A program made the position numbers and the translations under genes. The notes under the pieces are model-generated. The model did not search any database. It saw only the letters and a list, made by a program, of their open reading frames with translations, and was not told the origin of the DNA. A DNA stretch of 64,000 nucleotides, taken from contig JAPDFW010000147.1 of assembly GCA_028826165.1 (NCBI GenBank), positions 556,501 to 620,500 on the forward strand, in the 5' to 3' direction. Positions 1-14,513 of the stretch are shown here, piece after piece. How positions within the stretch are numbered: the first letter of the stretch is position 1; each line of letters opens with the position of its first letter. The DNA comes from Anaeramoeba ignava. Its lineage: Eukaryota > Metamonada > Anaeramoebidae.

Positions 1-3000
1 TTGATTTAATATAATAATAAATTGCATTTTGAAACCATTCAATTTTTTGTGTTTGAATAAAAATTTGATCACAAAACTTTGCAAATGATTTCCAATTTTT
101 TCCATTAAGATCATAAATACTAATTGATTCATGAAATTTTTCATTTGCGTCTTGATATTTCCCCAATTTTGTATAATATTCTGCTTCTATTCTTTTTAGA
201 ATTGATTGTTGATGTTTATTAAAAATGGTATTATTTTGCATTTTCTCAAAAATTTTATTCCAATTTTCTTCTGAAAAATCTGCTATTAATGAATAACATT
301 TTGATCTATATTTAATATCAATAAATTTGCAATCATTATTTTTATCTGAGAATTTCCCAAATTTATTCAAAATATTCAATGATAAGTTTATCAATCCATT
401 TTTTCTTGCAACTTTGGAAAATGTTTTTAACATTAATGCATTGTCATTCTCAATAATAAGTTGAAAATCTGGTTCAAATTTCCATTTAGATTCAAGTATA
501 TCAAATAATTGAAATCTCCACGAAAAAATATCATCCCATAATTGAATATCTTCCCATTGATTAGGTAATCTTATTCTCCATTTTTGAAGTAATTCTTCAA
601 GAATATTTATATCTTTAATTTCTCTAACTTGTTGAATTAATTTACTTGATTCTAATAATTCAATAAATAAATGGAAATTATGAAATAATTTTGAATGTGA
701 TTGAAGAATTTGTGTTGGTAATTCCATCCATGAATTAAATATTCGAACAATTCCTTGCAAAAATACTTTCTCTATTGTTTTCATTAAATTTCTTTTTGGT
801 TCTAAAGAAGAATTTTTATAAAAGTCTGAATAAAAATTAATTAATTAAAAAATTAATATTATTAAAAATATTAAAATATTTTTACCTTTGCTTTTCAAAT
901 TTTTTCCATTATATTGTGATTCAATTTTTTCTCTAATAAAAGTATTTGTATGGCATATAAGATATCCTTTGGAAAGAATATTGCTTATATTTGAAGTTAG
1001 GTGCTTAGATAAAACTTGTTGAACATTTCTGTAGTTTTTATTTTTCAAAGAGCTTTGTAATAATAATTCATATCTTAACATTTCTACTGAAAATTTTTCC
1101 AACAACTCAAAATTTCCAAGTATTTTAGAAGATGTAATAATCATATCTTCACAAATTGCATATTCAGTTTTCAAAGAAAAAACATCTTTTTCACTTTCAT
1201 TGATTTTGTTCATTGATAATAAAAAGAATTTCTCTACATTTTCCCAATATCCAAGTTGAGCAAAAGAAACTCCAATTTTAGTTTCTTCATGTAATGAAAT
1301 CATATCCCAAAATCCATACAAATAATCATCCTCTGATAATTTTTGATAATATTCTGTAAGTAAAGAATGCATTTTATCAACCTCATCAATACATCCAATA
1401 TTCATATTTAAATATTCAGGTTTTTTTCTTGATAATATTGTTTTTTCTAAAAGTAATATCGAACTATACCATTCTCCAAAATTTGTTGAAATGTATATAA
1501 AAGTATTTAATGGGATTCTGATTATTGGTTCAACACAATAAAATCCATAAAAAATTGAATTTGCTTCATCTCTTAGTGATGAGTTAAAATATTGACTAAT
1601 ATTACAAAGTGTTTTTCCTAAGAGTCTTCTTTCATTTTTTTTTGTGAATATTTTTTTGAATAATTGCTTATATAAACTTGGCCAAATAGCTTTTGTAATT
1701 CTTGGATCTGTTTCCATAATTTTAGATAAGGGTTTGATTAAATCAAAAAGTGTTGCTTTTTTTGTAAAATTGGATTTTTTTGCATGAACTTCTTTTTTTG
1801 TTATTTTGAGTCTTTTTATTTTTAAATCTTGGTTTGAATCATCAAAAATAAGTTCTTGAAGATAACCTAATGAAAGAGCGTTTGGTAATAGAAACTTTTC
1901 TGCTTCAATAATATAGAAAATAATCTTGATTAAATAATTTAGTCTCCATGGAACTAAATTGAATTGAGAATTTTGAGAAAGAAATTTCATAATAAATTCC
2001 TCAAATGATAAATCTTTGACTTGTTCTAATGCAATATTAAAAAATAATCTTCTTTTTTTCGGATCTTTGGAAAGAAATCCAAGTGAAAACAAATCTTGGA
2101 AAAATTGACAAGATTCTGTAAAATATTGTATTTTTGTTGCTTCAATAATCATTTCTAAAATTTCGTTTTGAATATTTTCATTTTGTATTCTTTGATAAAG
2201 AGCAATCAAGTTTTTGAAAATATTAAATTTTTGTTCAAATGTTAATATTATCTTTTTGGGTTTATTTTGTGTTTCGTTATTTATAACTATTTTTGTTGGA
2301 CTATCTTCGCTTGGATGATTATTATTTAAATTTAAATTTAAATTTTCATTTGTTTTATTATTTTCTGTTTCATTTTTATCAATTAAAGAAAATTTGATAA
2401 TTTTGATGATTTTAAGAATTAAGTTTTGATCTGGTGATTTTCTAAATAAAACATTAATATATAATAGAAAATTATCAATATAATTGGTTACTTTTGGGAT
2501 TTTCAAGAATATTATTATAAAACATTGATAAATATTTTTAGAAAGTATTAAATGATCTTCTTTTGATAACAATTGGCTTGATGTTTCTATTTGAACAAAA
2601 TTGCAAAAAATCTTGAATATTGGTTCAAAATACTTTTCATACCAACTTGGAGAAACTTTGTTGACAATTTCCAAGAAATAAGTAATAGAAGTAATAGGTT
2701 CTTTTATCAAATCTTGTTGAGAAAGTTTATATAATATAAATTCATCAATAATTCTCTTCATCATTTGAAATTCAAGATTATTATTATTATTATTATTTGA
2801 ATTTGTGGTAATTTTGTTTAGATTATTCAAATCTTGTTGTGTTTGATCTTCATTTGATATTTTTGGGTTATTTTCTGAAATTAATACTAAATTTTCAAGT
2901 ATTTTAGGACTTATTTGATCAAGAATTATATTTTTAAGGAAATATCTAAGCTTTCCTTCCCATCTAAATATATTTTGTCTGATTAAATGAGGATGATGTA

Positions 3001-6000
3001 AAATTATATTTGAAAATATTCCAATAAATGCTTTTGTTTCTTTAATATTTTGAGCAGATCTTAATTCGTCAAATTCATCCACAAATTTCTGAATATTTTC
3101 AAGTGATATTGAGTCTGGTCTGATATCCAAAATTTGGGAAAGCAATTCTGAATATTGTTTGATTAATTCTTCAACACCTGATATTATATTATTAAACACT
3201 AAAACTGAAACCAAATCAATGAATTTTTTTTCTTTCATTTCTCGTGTTTTAATGTAATCTGGATCGTTAATATTCTGTGTTTTTTCTTCATTATGAAGTT
3301 CAAAATTTCTTTTTAATCTTAATTCCCTTAGTTCCCAATTTATTAAAATACCCAAACTATTAGCAACTTCTTTTGAAAGTGATAAATCTGATCTAAAAGG
3401 TAATTTGTAAAATATTTCTAAAATGGAAATTTTGAGTTTCTGTTTGAAATGATAAAAGAATTTTTCATGTTTTTCAATAATATGAAAAATTGACCAATGA
3501 AGAGAAGGATCTTTTTGGAAAATGGTTATAAATTTAGAAATGAGAAGAGAAATTTCATTATTTTCTATTTGGGGCTTTTTTGTATTATCTTTTTGATCTT
3601 CTTCTTCCATTGAAATATTTTCTTTGTTTTCTTTGTTCTCATTTTCGATTGATGCATTAAAATGTAATTGAGTGGATAGAAATTCAATAAATTCATCTAA
3701 ACATTTGCGTTCATTTTGGAAGAAAATGGGAGATAATTCTCTTAATTTTTTAAAATAGATGGATTGTCGATTTTCAATTTTAACTTCTTTTATAATTAAT
3801 ATCATCATTTCTGATAAAGTTTGATAAGGAATTGGAACACCCAGTTTAAGTAACTTCAAAATTACTGAGCATGAATAATATCCAACAAACATATCTCGAC
3901 TTTTCATCATTTCCAAAGCAAACACTTTAATTTTCTCAATTTGGTTTGAATTTAAAGCAATATAATCAATTTGCAAAATCAATAAAGAAATCCTAATTAA
4001 GAAGAAAATGAGATGATTTTCAAGATCAACATCTCTGTTGTATTCTTCAAAATTGAATTTCTCTTGTTTATGTTTATTTCTTGTTGGGAAGAATTTACTG
4101 ATTTCCTCCATTTTCAATAATTGGATAAATTTATCAACAATTTCCAATTCAAATATTTTTTGTTTTTGATCTTTATCTTGCTCTAATTCGTGATAAAGAA
4201 GTGGTATTAGTATTAAACGCAGAACATCAAGTCTATTTTGTGGATTTTTTGATTCATCCAAAAGAAATGAATGTATTGATTGTATTAATTTTTGTTTAAA
4301 AGTTGGGGAATAAATTTTGTAAATTCCATTGTATAAAAATTCCAATATATCTAATGTATCAACAAGAGTTTCATCTTTTTGGAAATCTGCAAGACTAAAT
4401 AAAATTTCAATCATCAATTCATCGTTACTAATTGTTTGATTTAATATATATAGTAGGCATTTTGTTAAAAATAAATATAAATCATAAGCACATAGAAGAT
4501 TATCAAAATCATTTGTATCTTCGCATAATTTTCTGAAAAGTTTCCAACAATGTAAAATGCTTTTAATTAGATTTTCATCTTTTAATAAAATTTTTGGATT
4601 AAATTTAAATAAAATTTGGATCAATTTAACCAAATTGAAATGAGTAATCTTCTTTTCATTATTTATAACTGAATTTGATTGATTTTCGAGTAGATTTGCA
4701 ATTTCTTTTGTTTTATTTTCCAAATTTTGTCTTATTTTTGGAGATGTTTCCTCAAGAAGAATATTGAAGAATAAATTTGTTTTGGCATTTTCCGAGATTT
4801 GATTTAAGAAATATGTTGTTGTTTTTCAGGAAACAAGTTGAAGTAAATGCTTAATATTTGGTAATATTTTTTCAATTCTGATGTTGAAAGATAATCATTT
4901 AAAGATTCTACAATATTAATTAAATCATCAAAAAATTCTTCTGCAGATTTAAGATAATGCAATATTTTCATTAACGATTCACCAATCTTGAATTCTTGGA
5001 TATCAAATAGTTTTTCTTTACGATTTTCAATTAATTTTGATGACCATTGATTCAAGTGATTGATTAAAAAGCTTCCCAAGTTTCTATTGAAATAACTTGA
5101 AAATGTCTTGACAATAACTCTAATAGATTTAATATTTTGAGGAGTTAATTTGTCATGACTTTCAAGAGGTACAAGAAGTTTTCTGAAATGGGATTGAAGC
5201 TCTTTTTCTGTTGTTATTTTTTCTACACGCAAACGTTGTAATCCATATTTAATTTCTTTTACAATTTTTGGCTGGTCATGAACTGCTAATAATATTAATT
5301 CTGCTAAAATTGGTTCTATTGAATTGTTTTCTTTTGGTTTTTGAGAAAAAAGAAATTCAAAAAGGAATTTGATAATTATTGCAAGTAAATTATTTGATAT
5401 TTCTTGTTGTTGTTTTTGTTCTTCGTCTATAAAGTTAAATTTATTTTCGAAATCATTATTATTATTATTATCATCTTTTTGTATTTCTTTTTCTTCATTT
5501 TTATTTTTTTGTATAATTAAAAGACATTCATTTGAGAGTGAATGAATATATTTGGCAAATTTAGGAAATGTTTCTTTATTAAAATGTGTATTTTTTAAGA
5601 TGAATAAATTTCCATCAAGAATTCCTGCTTGTTCCAATTGATTTTTTTGTTGAAAATTGTCTGAATCATTTGTTTCATTTGATTTACTAAGTTTTGATTC
5701 TAAATTTGGTTTGATTAAATCTGAAATTGAAATGAGAAACTCTTCAGAAATTAAAACTATTATTTCTTTCGAAATTTCTCTAGGAATTTGACTAATATTA
5801 AAAATTTCATTAAAAAAGATTTCCATCAAGTTTTGAATATGTAAAGGTATTAATTTAGAGGATTTTTCTTTGAATTTAGATTTATTTTTGCTATTACTAT
5901 TATTATTGCTATTACTATTATAACCATTTTCATTTTGAAGATTATCATCTGAGACATATTCTTTGGAAGATTCTGCATCAGAAACATATGGTTCTGATTC

Positions 6001-9000
6001 TTTTAAATATTTTCCAATTTTAATTATGCTAATTAATGAATTTTTTGCCTTTTGGATAATTAATGAATTATTATTATTATTATTATTTATAATAAAAATT
6101 ATTGCTTTTGTCATTTCTGTAATAAATTGAAGAAGAAACAATTCAGGTAATTTTTGACAAAATTTAGAAAATATTTCACAAGATCCAATTTGTAAATTTT
6201 CTTTTTTTGAATAACAATTATGAATTGCAGAATTTAATATTCTTGAAAATAATAATTGGAAATATGTTTCTTCAATTTGAGAACGATTTGAAAGATAGAA
6301 AGTATCAATAAATTTATCTAATAAAGATAAACCAAATGGAAAATTTTGTTGTTTACTTTTTTGTGAAAGTAAATTTGTGATTGAATCTGAAAGTAAAAAT
6401 GGAGGATATAATATTTCAAAGAATATCTTATATTTTGATTTAAGAGATTTTTTAGTTTCATTAATATTTGATTGAATCAAGATATTTTCATCTAAGTTAT
6501 CAAAACTGAAAGATTCATGAATTAATTGGTGTGAAGCAATAAAAATTTGATTTGTGAATGAGAACAAGTTTTCTGTAAATAAGGAATTTTTTTCATTTTC
6601 TTTTTGATTTTTTTCATTTTCTTTTTGATTTTTCATTTTTGATTTTGATTTTTTTCATTTTGATTTTTTTCATTTTGATTTTTTTCTTTTTGATTTTTTT
6701 CATTTTGATTTTTTTCATTTTGATTTTTTTGATTTTGATTTTTGATTTTGATTTTCTTTTTCTTTTTGGAATTGTTGAGAAGAATATAATAAAATAGTAA
6801 TGATTTTGTTAATTATTTTCTTTGTTTTTTTGCTTGTTTTGAGATATTTTGAATAATTTAATTGAGTAATTGTTTCTTCATTGAAAATATTAAATATTTG
6901 TTTAGGATCATTTTGGTTTTGATTTTCATTTTGATTTTCATTTTGATTTTCATTTTGATTTTCATTTTGATTTTCATTTTCATTTTGATTTTGATTTTCA
7001 TTTTGATTTTCTATTTCTTCATCTGTTTCATTTTCTGTTTCTTTATCTGTTTCTTCATTTTCTTTATCTGATTCTCCATTTGTTTCATTTTCTGTTTCTT
7101 CATTTTCTGTTTCTTCATTTTCTGTTTCACCATCTGTTTCATTTTCTGTTGTTTTATCTATTTCTTCATTTTCATTTATTTCTTCATCTATTTCTTCATC
7201 TGTTTCTTCATCTATTTCTTCATCTATTTCTTCATCTATTTCTTCATCTATTTCTTCATCTGTTTCTTCATCTGTTTCTTCATCTGTTTCTGATTCTTCT
7301 TTTTTTCTTTTCTTTTTTGATTGCTTTGATTTGAATTTTTGTTTAGATATTGATCTTGTTTTTGTATTTGATCTTAATCCTGATCTTAATCTTGATTTTG
7401 ATTTTGATTTTTGTTTTGATTTTGATTTTGATTTTGGTTTTGGTTTTGATTTTGATTTTGATTTTGATTTTGATTTTGATTTTGATATTGATTTTGATTT
7501 TGGTTTTGATTTTGATTTTGATTTTGATTTTGATTTTAATATTGGTTTTGATTTCGGTTTTGGTTTTGGTTTTGGTTTTGTTGTTTTTATTATTTTTGGT
7601 TTTATTATTGTTTTTATTTTAATTTCTTTTGATTTTTGAGATAATGTTTTTGATTCTGATTTTGGAGTCTTATTAATTTTCTTTTTACTTATTAAAATTA
7701 ATTTTTGATGAATTTCTTTTAAAGAAGATATTTTATGAAAAATATTTTGAATCCAACCAAAAAGTAAATTTCCAAGAAATTTAAATGAATATTTTTTGTT
7801 TTGAGATTTTGAATTCGATGAAAGAATATTAAGAGTAATATCAATACATTGAGAAATATCAAATGAAATATTTTGGAAAGAATTAGAAGTAAAATTTAAA
7901 GAATTTGAATGAGAAATTTGGAAAGAAACTTTAAAGTTTTTTAAATTATAATTTTTTCCTTTAATATTTGGGAATTCCTCACGAGAATTATAAATAAACT
8001 GTCTTCCAGTTCCTGCTAATTTACCAATAATACTTGAAACTTGAACAAGAAATTCTGAGTTTTCAGATCTAAGATGTTTTGTTATTGAAAGAATAAATTT
8101 TTTTTGAATATTAGGCAATCCAATTTTTTGAAAGAAATATTGGGGAGAAAGATTATCAATAATTTTTTCAATTCTAACAAGAGCTTTTAGAACAAAATCT
8201 TGTTCTTTTGAATTGAGTGCATGAATTAAATAGAATATATAAAATTGAATATATTCTGGAAGAAAAGGTAAATTAAGTGGGATATTAACAATAAATTGAA
8301 TTATTGCCTTTTGTGTTTGGCTTGAAAGAGTAAGAAAAGAAGAATGAAAAAGCTCCAAAATAGTTGATAATTTTGAAAAAATTGAAGAATTTAATATTGG
8401 AGATATATTTGAAGCCATGAAAGTTATTCTTAGTAAATTTATATGAGGAATTGATTCTTTGTTTTTCTTGAGAATATTTATGGATTGATGAATAATTTGG
8501 GGAATTAAATTAGTTAGTAAATTCTGGAAAAATGTTAGTTGATTTTGATTTTGACTAAAATGATTTTGATTTTGATTTTGATTTTGATTTTGATTTTGAT
8601 TTTGATTTTGATTTTGATTTTGATTTTGATTTTGATTTTGATTTTGATTTTGATTTTGATTTTGATTTTGATTTTGATTTTGTTGTAATTGTAATTGTAA
8701 TTGTTGTTGATGTGATTGTATTGAATTTGGTTTCAATATTTGTTCAAATAGAAAGCAAGAATACTTCAAATTTTCTGATTGATTTTTAGTTTGAGTAACA
8801 GAATCAAGAACAAATGATAAAATGATTTCGATTAAAAATACATGAAAATTTGGGAAATCCAAGAAAATCTTGACTAATTTAATTAATGAAGGGTGTTTTT
8901 CTGCATTTTCTGCAATGAATTGTAAATTATTTTTGAAGAGAATATAAAATGATTTTTTCCCAAATTCCAAAAAGAATGAAGAAATGAATTCAATAATATT

Positions 9001-10887
9001 TTCTGAGGAAATCCAATCAGAATTTGAGTAAGAAGTAGGTTTGAAATGTGTTTCAACTTCGAAAAAATGTATCAAGAATTTAAGTGACTTTTTGAAAATT
9101 TTATTCATTAATAAAAATCCAGTTTTGGTTAATTCAAGATGACCATCTAATATAAAAAATGGGAAAATTCCTTGTAAAGCACTGTGGAAATTATTTATTT
9201 TGAATGTTGATTCAATAATAGGATTTGAAGTAATGTTGTTATGAATTTGGATTTTGTGATTATTTTTTGAAGGGATATTTTCTGATGTTTCAATTTCCAT
9301 TTTGTTATTATTTGAATCATTATTTGAATCATTATTATTATTATTATTTGAATCATTATTTATAGTATTGTTGTGATTTTCTTCTATATAATTAGAAATG
9401 AACCAAGAAGAATAATCAGGCTTATCTGATATAAATTTAATATTTTCAGGAAATGTTTTCATAATTCTTCGCATTAACGAAAGAAGAGATTTTAGAGTTT
9501 GCAAAAGTTGTTGAACAAGATTTTTTATAATAAGAAATGATTTTTTTTGAGTTTCTTCAAAATTGATTTGCTGATGATAATTTGAATTTTGTGAATCTTT
9601 ATAAATATTAGCTTGAGGAGGATTAAGAGAAAATAATTTTTTTGTCATGAAAATTAAATTAGTAAATTTATTCCATAATGAATAGAATATTTTGAATAAA
9701 GATTCTAATGAGTTCTGTACATTTTCAGAAGTGATAGTTAGGAAGAATTTATCAAACAAATCATATATTTTAAAGAGGAAAATTTGAGATGAATCAATAG
9801 AGAAATTAGTTGTATTAAAATTATCAGCAATCCAATTTAAAATTTTGGTAAAGGATATATTTGAGATGCGATTTAAAGAGATTTGGATGAGATTCAAAAG
9901 ACTTCTATTGATACGAATACCAAAAAGCTGATGGAAAACATAGCTTTTGTTTAACAAATAATAAGTATCAATCAAATCTTGAATATACAAATGAATACTA
10001 TCAGGATCAAGAGAAAACCATTTCTGAAGAAATAGAGCCACAAATTTCCTTTCAAGAACAGATTCTGTTGGTGAGTTTCTGAGGAAAAGAAAGGCTTGTT
10101 TGATAATGGGTTTAAGAGTTCTTTTGTTTTCTGGTGATTCCTTGAAAAGTAGTGAGAAAATTATTGAGCGTGAATTAACAAATTGGAAATAAAAATGAGG
10201 ATTTGTTAAAATGGAGCTTTCGGGAACTTGCAGAAGTAGTATTTTAAATAGAGGATTGCTCATTTCGTTTTTGGGGTTCTTTTCTGATATTAAAGAAGAA
10301 GTGCTTGAAAATAAAAACATCGACATTTCGTTAAATATAACAAAAGATTGAGTTCCTTTTCTTGTCAATTCGTTGTCATTTTGTTGATTTATTAAAACAG
10401 ACAATGTTTTCTTATCAGAAAGTGATTTTATAATTGTTTTGTATAAATTCAGGAACTCTTTGTGTTTTGAAGGATTGATTTGAGTGAATCTGAAAATGAT
10501 TTTCATTATTTTGAATGATAAAATTGAGTTTTTTTCATTATCTTGATTGATAACTTGAAAACATATTGAAAACAAAAAATTAAGAATTTGCGCAATTTGT
10601 TTATCATCAATTTTCTTGTTTAATTTCTTTAATTTCTGGTATAAATGTGTTGTAAAAGATTCCATAATTTTAAGGTTTATTCTTCTGAATTTATAAATGA
10701 AATTTTTTTCAAATTGTGGAGGTGTTTTTTGATTTTCAAGTGTATCTCTAAAAAGATTTAAATAAAGTCCTTTCAAATCCATTATTTCAGTTGTATTTCT
10801 TGTTTCTTGAAAGACAAGTTTTGCAAATTTAATTTTTGTTTGAATATCTTCACTTTCATTTATATCTTGAATATATTTTCTGATCAT
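1..10887 (-). CDS. TRA1: TRRAP/Tra1-like PIKK pseudokinase (3' end outside window)
   Basis: This is the very large scaffold subunit of SAGA and NuA4 acetyltransferase complexes, which binds activators in the nucleus. The start at 10887 opens an alpha-helical HEAT-type protein. Around 8160-7990 the text LVRIEKIIDNLSPQYF and IGKLAGTGRQFIYNS aligns with the TRRAP segment 'LELCVDNLQPDFLY...VLGKFGGSNRKML'. The FAT domain is visible near 1330-1200 (YGFWDMISLHEETKIGVSFAQLG) and near 560-380 (WDDIFSWR, KVARKNGLINLSLNIL). A 60-nt intron at 826-885 (GTAAAA...TTCAG) joins the last two segments in frame. The FRB, kinase and FATC regions lie beyond position 1. The frame is broken twice: in-frame TGA codons in a Lys/Asn/Glu/Gln repeat at 6637-6717, and a one-base shift at a T-run, 4822-4826 (A-run on the sense strand). 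Low-complexity Gln-Asn and Lys-Ser tracts (8560-8700, 6900-7620) are insertions typical of this genome. Identification is firm; frame integrity is not. Confidence 0.88.
6637..6717 (-). other. TGA-interrupted 15-nt repeat inside the TRRAP gene
   Basis: About five copies of a 15-nt unit (sense strand TGAAAAAAATCAAAA, one copy starting AGA) lie between two open segments that share the same frame. In that frame four copies read TGA. In the next frame the same bases read Asn-Glu-Lys-Asn-Gln repeats, which match the surrounding composition. Two compensating A-run indels would restore one open frame. No GT...AG pair encloses the block. Confidence 0.75.
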
Positions 10888-11166
10888 AGAATTCTATTTA
10901 ATTATAATTTTATTTTTTTTTTTTCTTTCTAAAAATAAAATTATAAAAGAAAAAAAAACAATTTAACAAAGAAACAAAGAAAGAAAGAAAGAAAGAAAGA
11001 AAAAAATGAAATTTTTAATTTCTTAAAAAAAAATTTTTCAATTTAAAATTTTGTTCTGTTTTTATTTCCTTTTAAAATGTAAAAAGAAAAATTATTATTT
11101 TTGAAATGAAAAAAAAATGTCTTTAAAAATTATTGTTCTTTTCTTTTCTTTTCTTTTCTTTTCTAT
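10888..11166. other. Intergenic AT-rich spacer between eL36 and TRRAP
   Basis: Both neighbours are on the minus strand. The spacer holds short GAAA and TTTTC microsatellites and no recognisable gene. Confidence 0.6.
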
Positions 11167-14100
11167 TTATTTTTTTCTTAAAGATAAGACATAATTTTGA
11201 AGTTCTTCTCTTTTCTTTTTAGCTCTTTTTTGAGTTCCAAGTCTTTTTTTGCAAAATTTCAAAGCTCTTTTTTCTCTTCCATTTTTAATAAGTTCAATAG
11301 TTCTTCTTTCATAAGGTGCAAAACCAGAAACTTCTCTAATAAGTTGTCTAATAAAATAAACTCTTTTTGAAGTTCTCTAAAATTTTATATATAATTTTAT
11401 AAATAATTTTATAAATAATTTTATAAATAATTTTATATTTAATTTTATATTTAATTTTATATTTAATTTTATAAATAATTTTATAATTAATTTTATAAAT
11501 AATTTTATAATTAATTTTATAAATAATTTTATAAATAATTTTATAAATAATTTTATAAATAATTTTATAATTAATTTTATAAATAATTTTATAAATAATT
11601 TTATAAATAATTTTATAAATAATTTTATAATTAATTTTATATTTAATTTTATATAATTTTAATTTTATATTTAATTTTATAATTAATTTTATAAATAATT
11701 TTATAATTAATTTTATAATTAATTTTATATTTAATTTTATATTTAATTTTATAAATAATTTTAATAAATAATTTTATATTTAATTTAATAAATAATTTTA
11801 TATTTAATTTTAATAAATAATTTTATAAATAATTTTATATTTAATTTTATAAATAATTTTATAAATAATTTTATAAATAATTTTATATTTAATTTTATAT
11901 TTAATTTTATAAATAATTTTATAAATAATTTTATATTTAATTTTATAAATAATTTTATATTTAATTTTATATTTAATTTTATATTTAATTTTATAAATAA
12001 TTTTATAAAATAATTTTATATAATTTTATAAATAATTTTATATTTAATTTTTATAAATAATTTTATAAATAATTTTATAAATAATTTTATAAATAATTTT
12101 ATAAATAATTTTATAAATAATTTTTTATAAATAAATAATTTTATAAATAATTTTATATTTAATTTTATATTTAATTTTATATTTAATTTTATATAATTTT
12201 ATATTTAATTTTTATTAATTTTTATAAATAATTTTATAAATAATTTTATATTTAATTTTATAAATAATTTTATATTTAATTTTTATAATTTAATTTTATA
12301 TTTAATTTTATAAATAATTTTTATAAAATAATTTAATAAATAATTTTATAAATAATTTTTATAAAATAATTTTATAAATAATTTTATATTTAATTTTATA
12401 AATAATTTTATAAATAATTTTATATTTAATTTTATAAATAATTTTATAAATTTAATTTTATAAATAATTTTATATATAATTTTATATTTAATTTTATAAA
12501 TAATTTTATAAATAATTTTATAATTAATTTTATAAATAATTTTAATTTAATTTTATAAATAATTTTATAAATAATTTTATAAATAATTTTATAAATAATT
12601 TTATATTTAATTTTATATTTAATTTTTATAAATAATTTTATAATTTAATTTTATAAATAATTTTATAAATAATTTTATAAATAATTTTTATAAATAATTT
12701 TATAAATAATTTTATAATTAATTTTATATTTAATTTTATAATATTTAATTTTATAAATTAATTTTATATTTAATTTTTATATTTTAATTTTTAATTTTAT
12801 TTTAACCAAATAATTTTATAAAATAATTTTATAAATAATTTTTATATATAATTTTTATTAATTTAATTTTATAAATAATTTTATAAATAATTTTATTTAA
12901 TTTTATAATAATTTTATAAATAATTTTATAAATAATTTTATAAATAATTTTATAATAATTTTATAAATAATTTTATAAATAATTTTATAAATAATTTTAT
13001 ATATAATTTTAAATTTAATTTTATAATTAATTTTATATTTAATTTTATAAATAATTTTTATAATTAATTTTATAAATAATTTTATATTTAATTTTATAAA
13101 TAATTTTATAAATAATTTTATAAATAATTTTATAAATAATTTTATAAATAATTTTATAAATAATTTTTATTTATAAATAATTTTATAAATAATTTTATAT
13201 TTAATTTTATATTTAATTTTATAAATAATTTTATATTATAATTTTATATTTTATAATTTAATTTTATAAATAATTTTTATAATCAATTTTAATTTTTTAA
13301 TTTTATATTTAATTTAATAATTAATTTTTAATTTTTTTAATTTTAATTTTTATATTTAATTTTATAAATTAATTTTATAAATAATTTTATATTTAATTTT
13401 ATATTTAATTTTATAATTAATTTTATATTTAATTTTATAAATAATTTTATATTTAATTTTATAAATAATTTTATAAATAATTTTATATTTAATTTTATAT
13501 ATAATTTTATAAATAATTTTTAAATAATTAATTTTATAATTAATTTTATAAATAATTTTATAAATAATTTTATATTTAATTTTATATTTAATTTTATATT
13601 TAATTTTATAAATAATTTTATATTTAATTTTATAAATTAATTTTATAAATAATTTTTATAATTAATTTTATAAATAATTTTATATTTAATTTTATAAATA
13701 ATTTTATATTTAATTTTTATGGATAATTTTATAAATAATTTTATAAATAATTTTATATTTAATTTTATAAATAATTTTATTAATAATTTTATAATTAATT
13801 TTATAAATAATTTTATAAATAAATTTTTTATATTTAATTTTATATTTAATTTTATAAATAATTTTATATTTAATTTTATATTTAATTTTATATTTAATTT
13901 TATATTTAATTTTATATTTAATTTTATATTTAATTTTATATTTAATTTTATATATAATTTTATAAATAATTTTTATAAATAATTTTATAATAATTTTATA
14001 TATAATTTTATAAATAATTTTATAAATAATTTTATAAATAATTTTTATATTTAATTTTATAAATAATTTTATATTTAATTTTATAAATAATTTTATATTT

Positions 14101-14385
14101 AATTTTATAAATAATTTTATAAATAATTTTATAATTAATTTTATAAATAATTTTATATTTAATTTTATAAATAATTTTATATTTAATTTTATGGATAATT
14201 TTATAAATAATTTTATAAATAATTTTATATTTAATTTTATTAATAATTTTATAAATAATTTTATAATTAATTTTATATTTAATTTTATAAATAATTTTAT
14301 AATTAATTTTATAAATAATTTAATAATTTACTCCTTTTCTTCTTGAAGGTCTTGTTTTTCTTGGATTTCCTTTAATTGGTGGCAT
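11167..14385 (-). CDS. RPL36: 60S ribosomal protein eL36, two exons
   Basis: This is a large-subunit ribosomal protein of 87 aa. Exon 1 (14332-14385) encodes [18 protein letters not shown]. Exon 2 (11167-11376) continues with [18 protein letters not shown], then [19 protein letters not shown] and KKKREELQN. This follows the eL36 signature [30 protein letters not shown] almost residue for residue. The donor after GGA is GTAAAT and the acceptor is TTTTAG, both phase 0. The 2955-nt intron is more than eleven times the coding length and consists of a degenerate 12-nt satellite. The start is fixed by the short exon 1, with sense-strand TTTTCATTTTTT tracts just upstream. Confidence 0.95.
11377..14331 (-). 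repeat. 12-nt satellite filling the eL36 intron
   Basis: The intron is an array of roughly 240 copies of a 12-nt unit alternating between ATTTTATAAATA and ATTTTATATTTA (plus-strand orientation), with scattered 1-2-nt indels. On the sense (minus) strand the units contain neither GT nor AG, so no competing splice sites arise. A short ORF at 13719-13982 is a by-product of the repeat period. Confidence 0.93.
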
Positions 14386-14513
14386 TTATATAAAAAAAAT
14401 AAAAGGAAAAAAATGAAAAAAAAAAATGAAAAAAAAAAATAAAAAAATTTTTTTCTGATTACTAATTTTTTTAAAAAATTATTTTAAAAAGAAAAAATCA
14501 ATTAATCAATCAA

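Noticed and set aside
6637-6717. TGA recoded as an amino acid
   Set aside because: TGA is used as a plain stop elsewhere (for example the Ulp1-like gene), and the interrupted frame occurs only in this A-rich repeat.
7080-7639. Plus-strand ORFs opposite the TRRAP low-complexity region
   Set aside because: They are antisense readings of Glu/Asp/Thr and Lys-Ser repeats and contain only Phe/Leu/Ile/Asp repeats.
13719-13982. 87-aa Asn/Phe/Ile ORF
   Set aside because: It lies wholly inside the eL36 intron and is the translation of the 12-nt satellite, whose length is a multiple of three.
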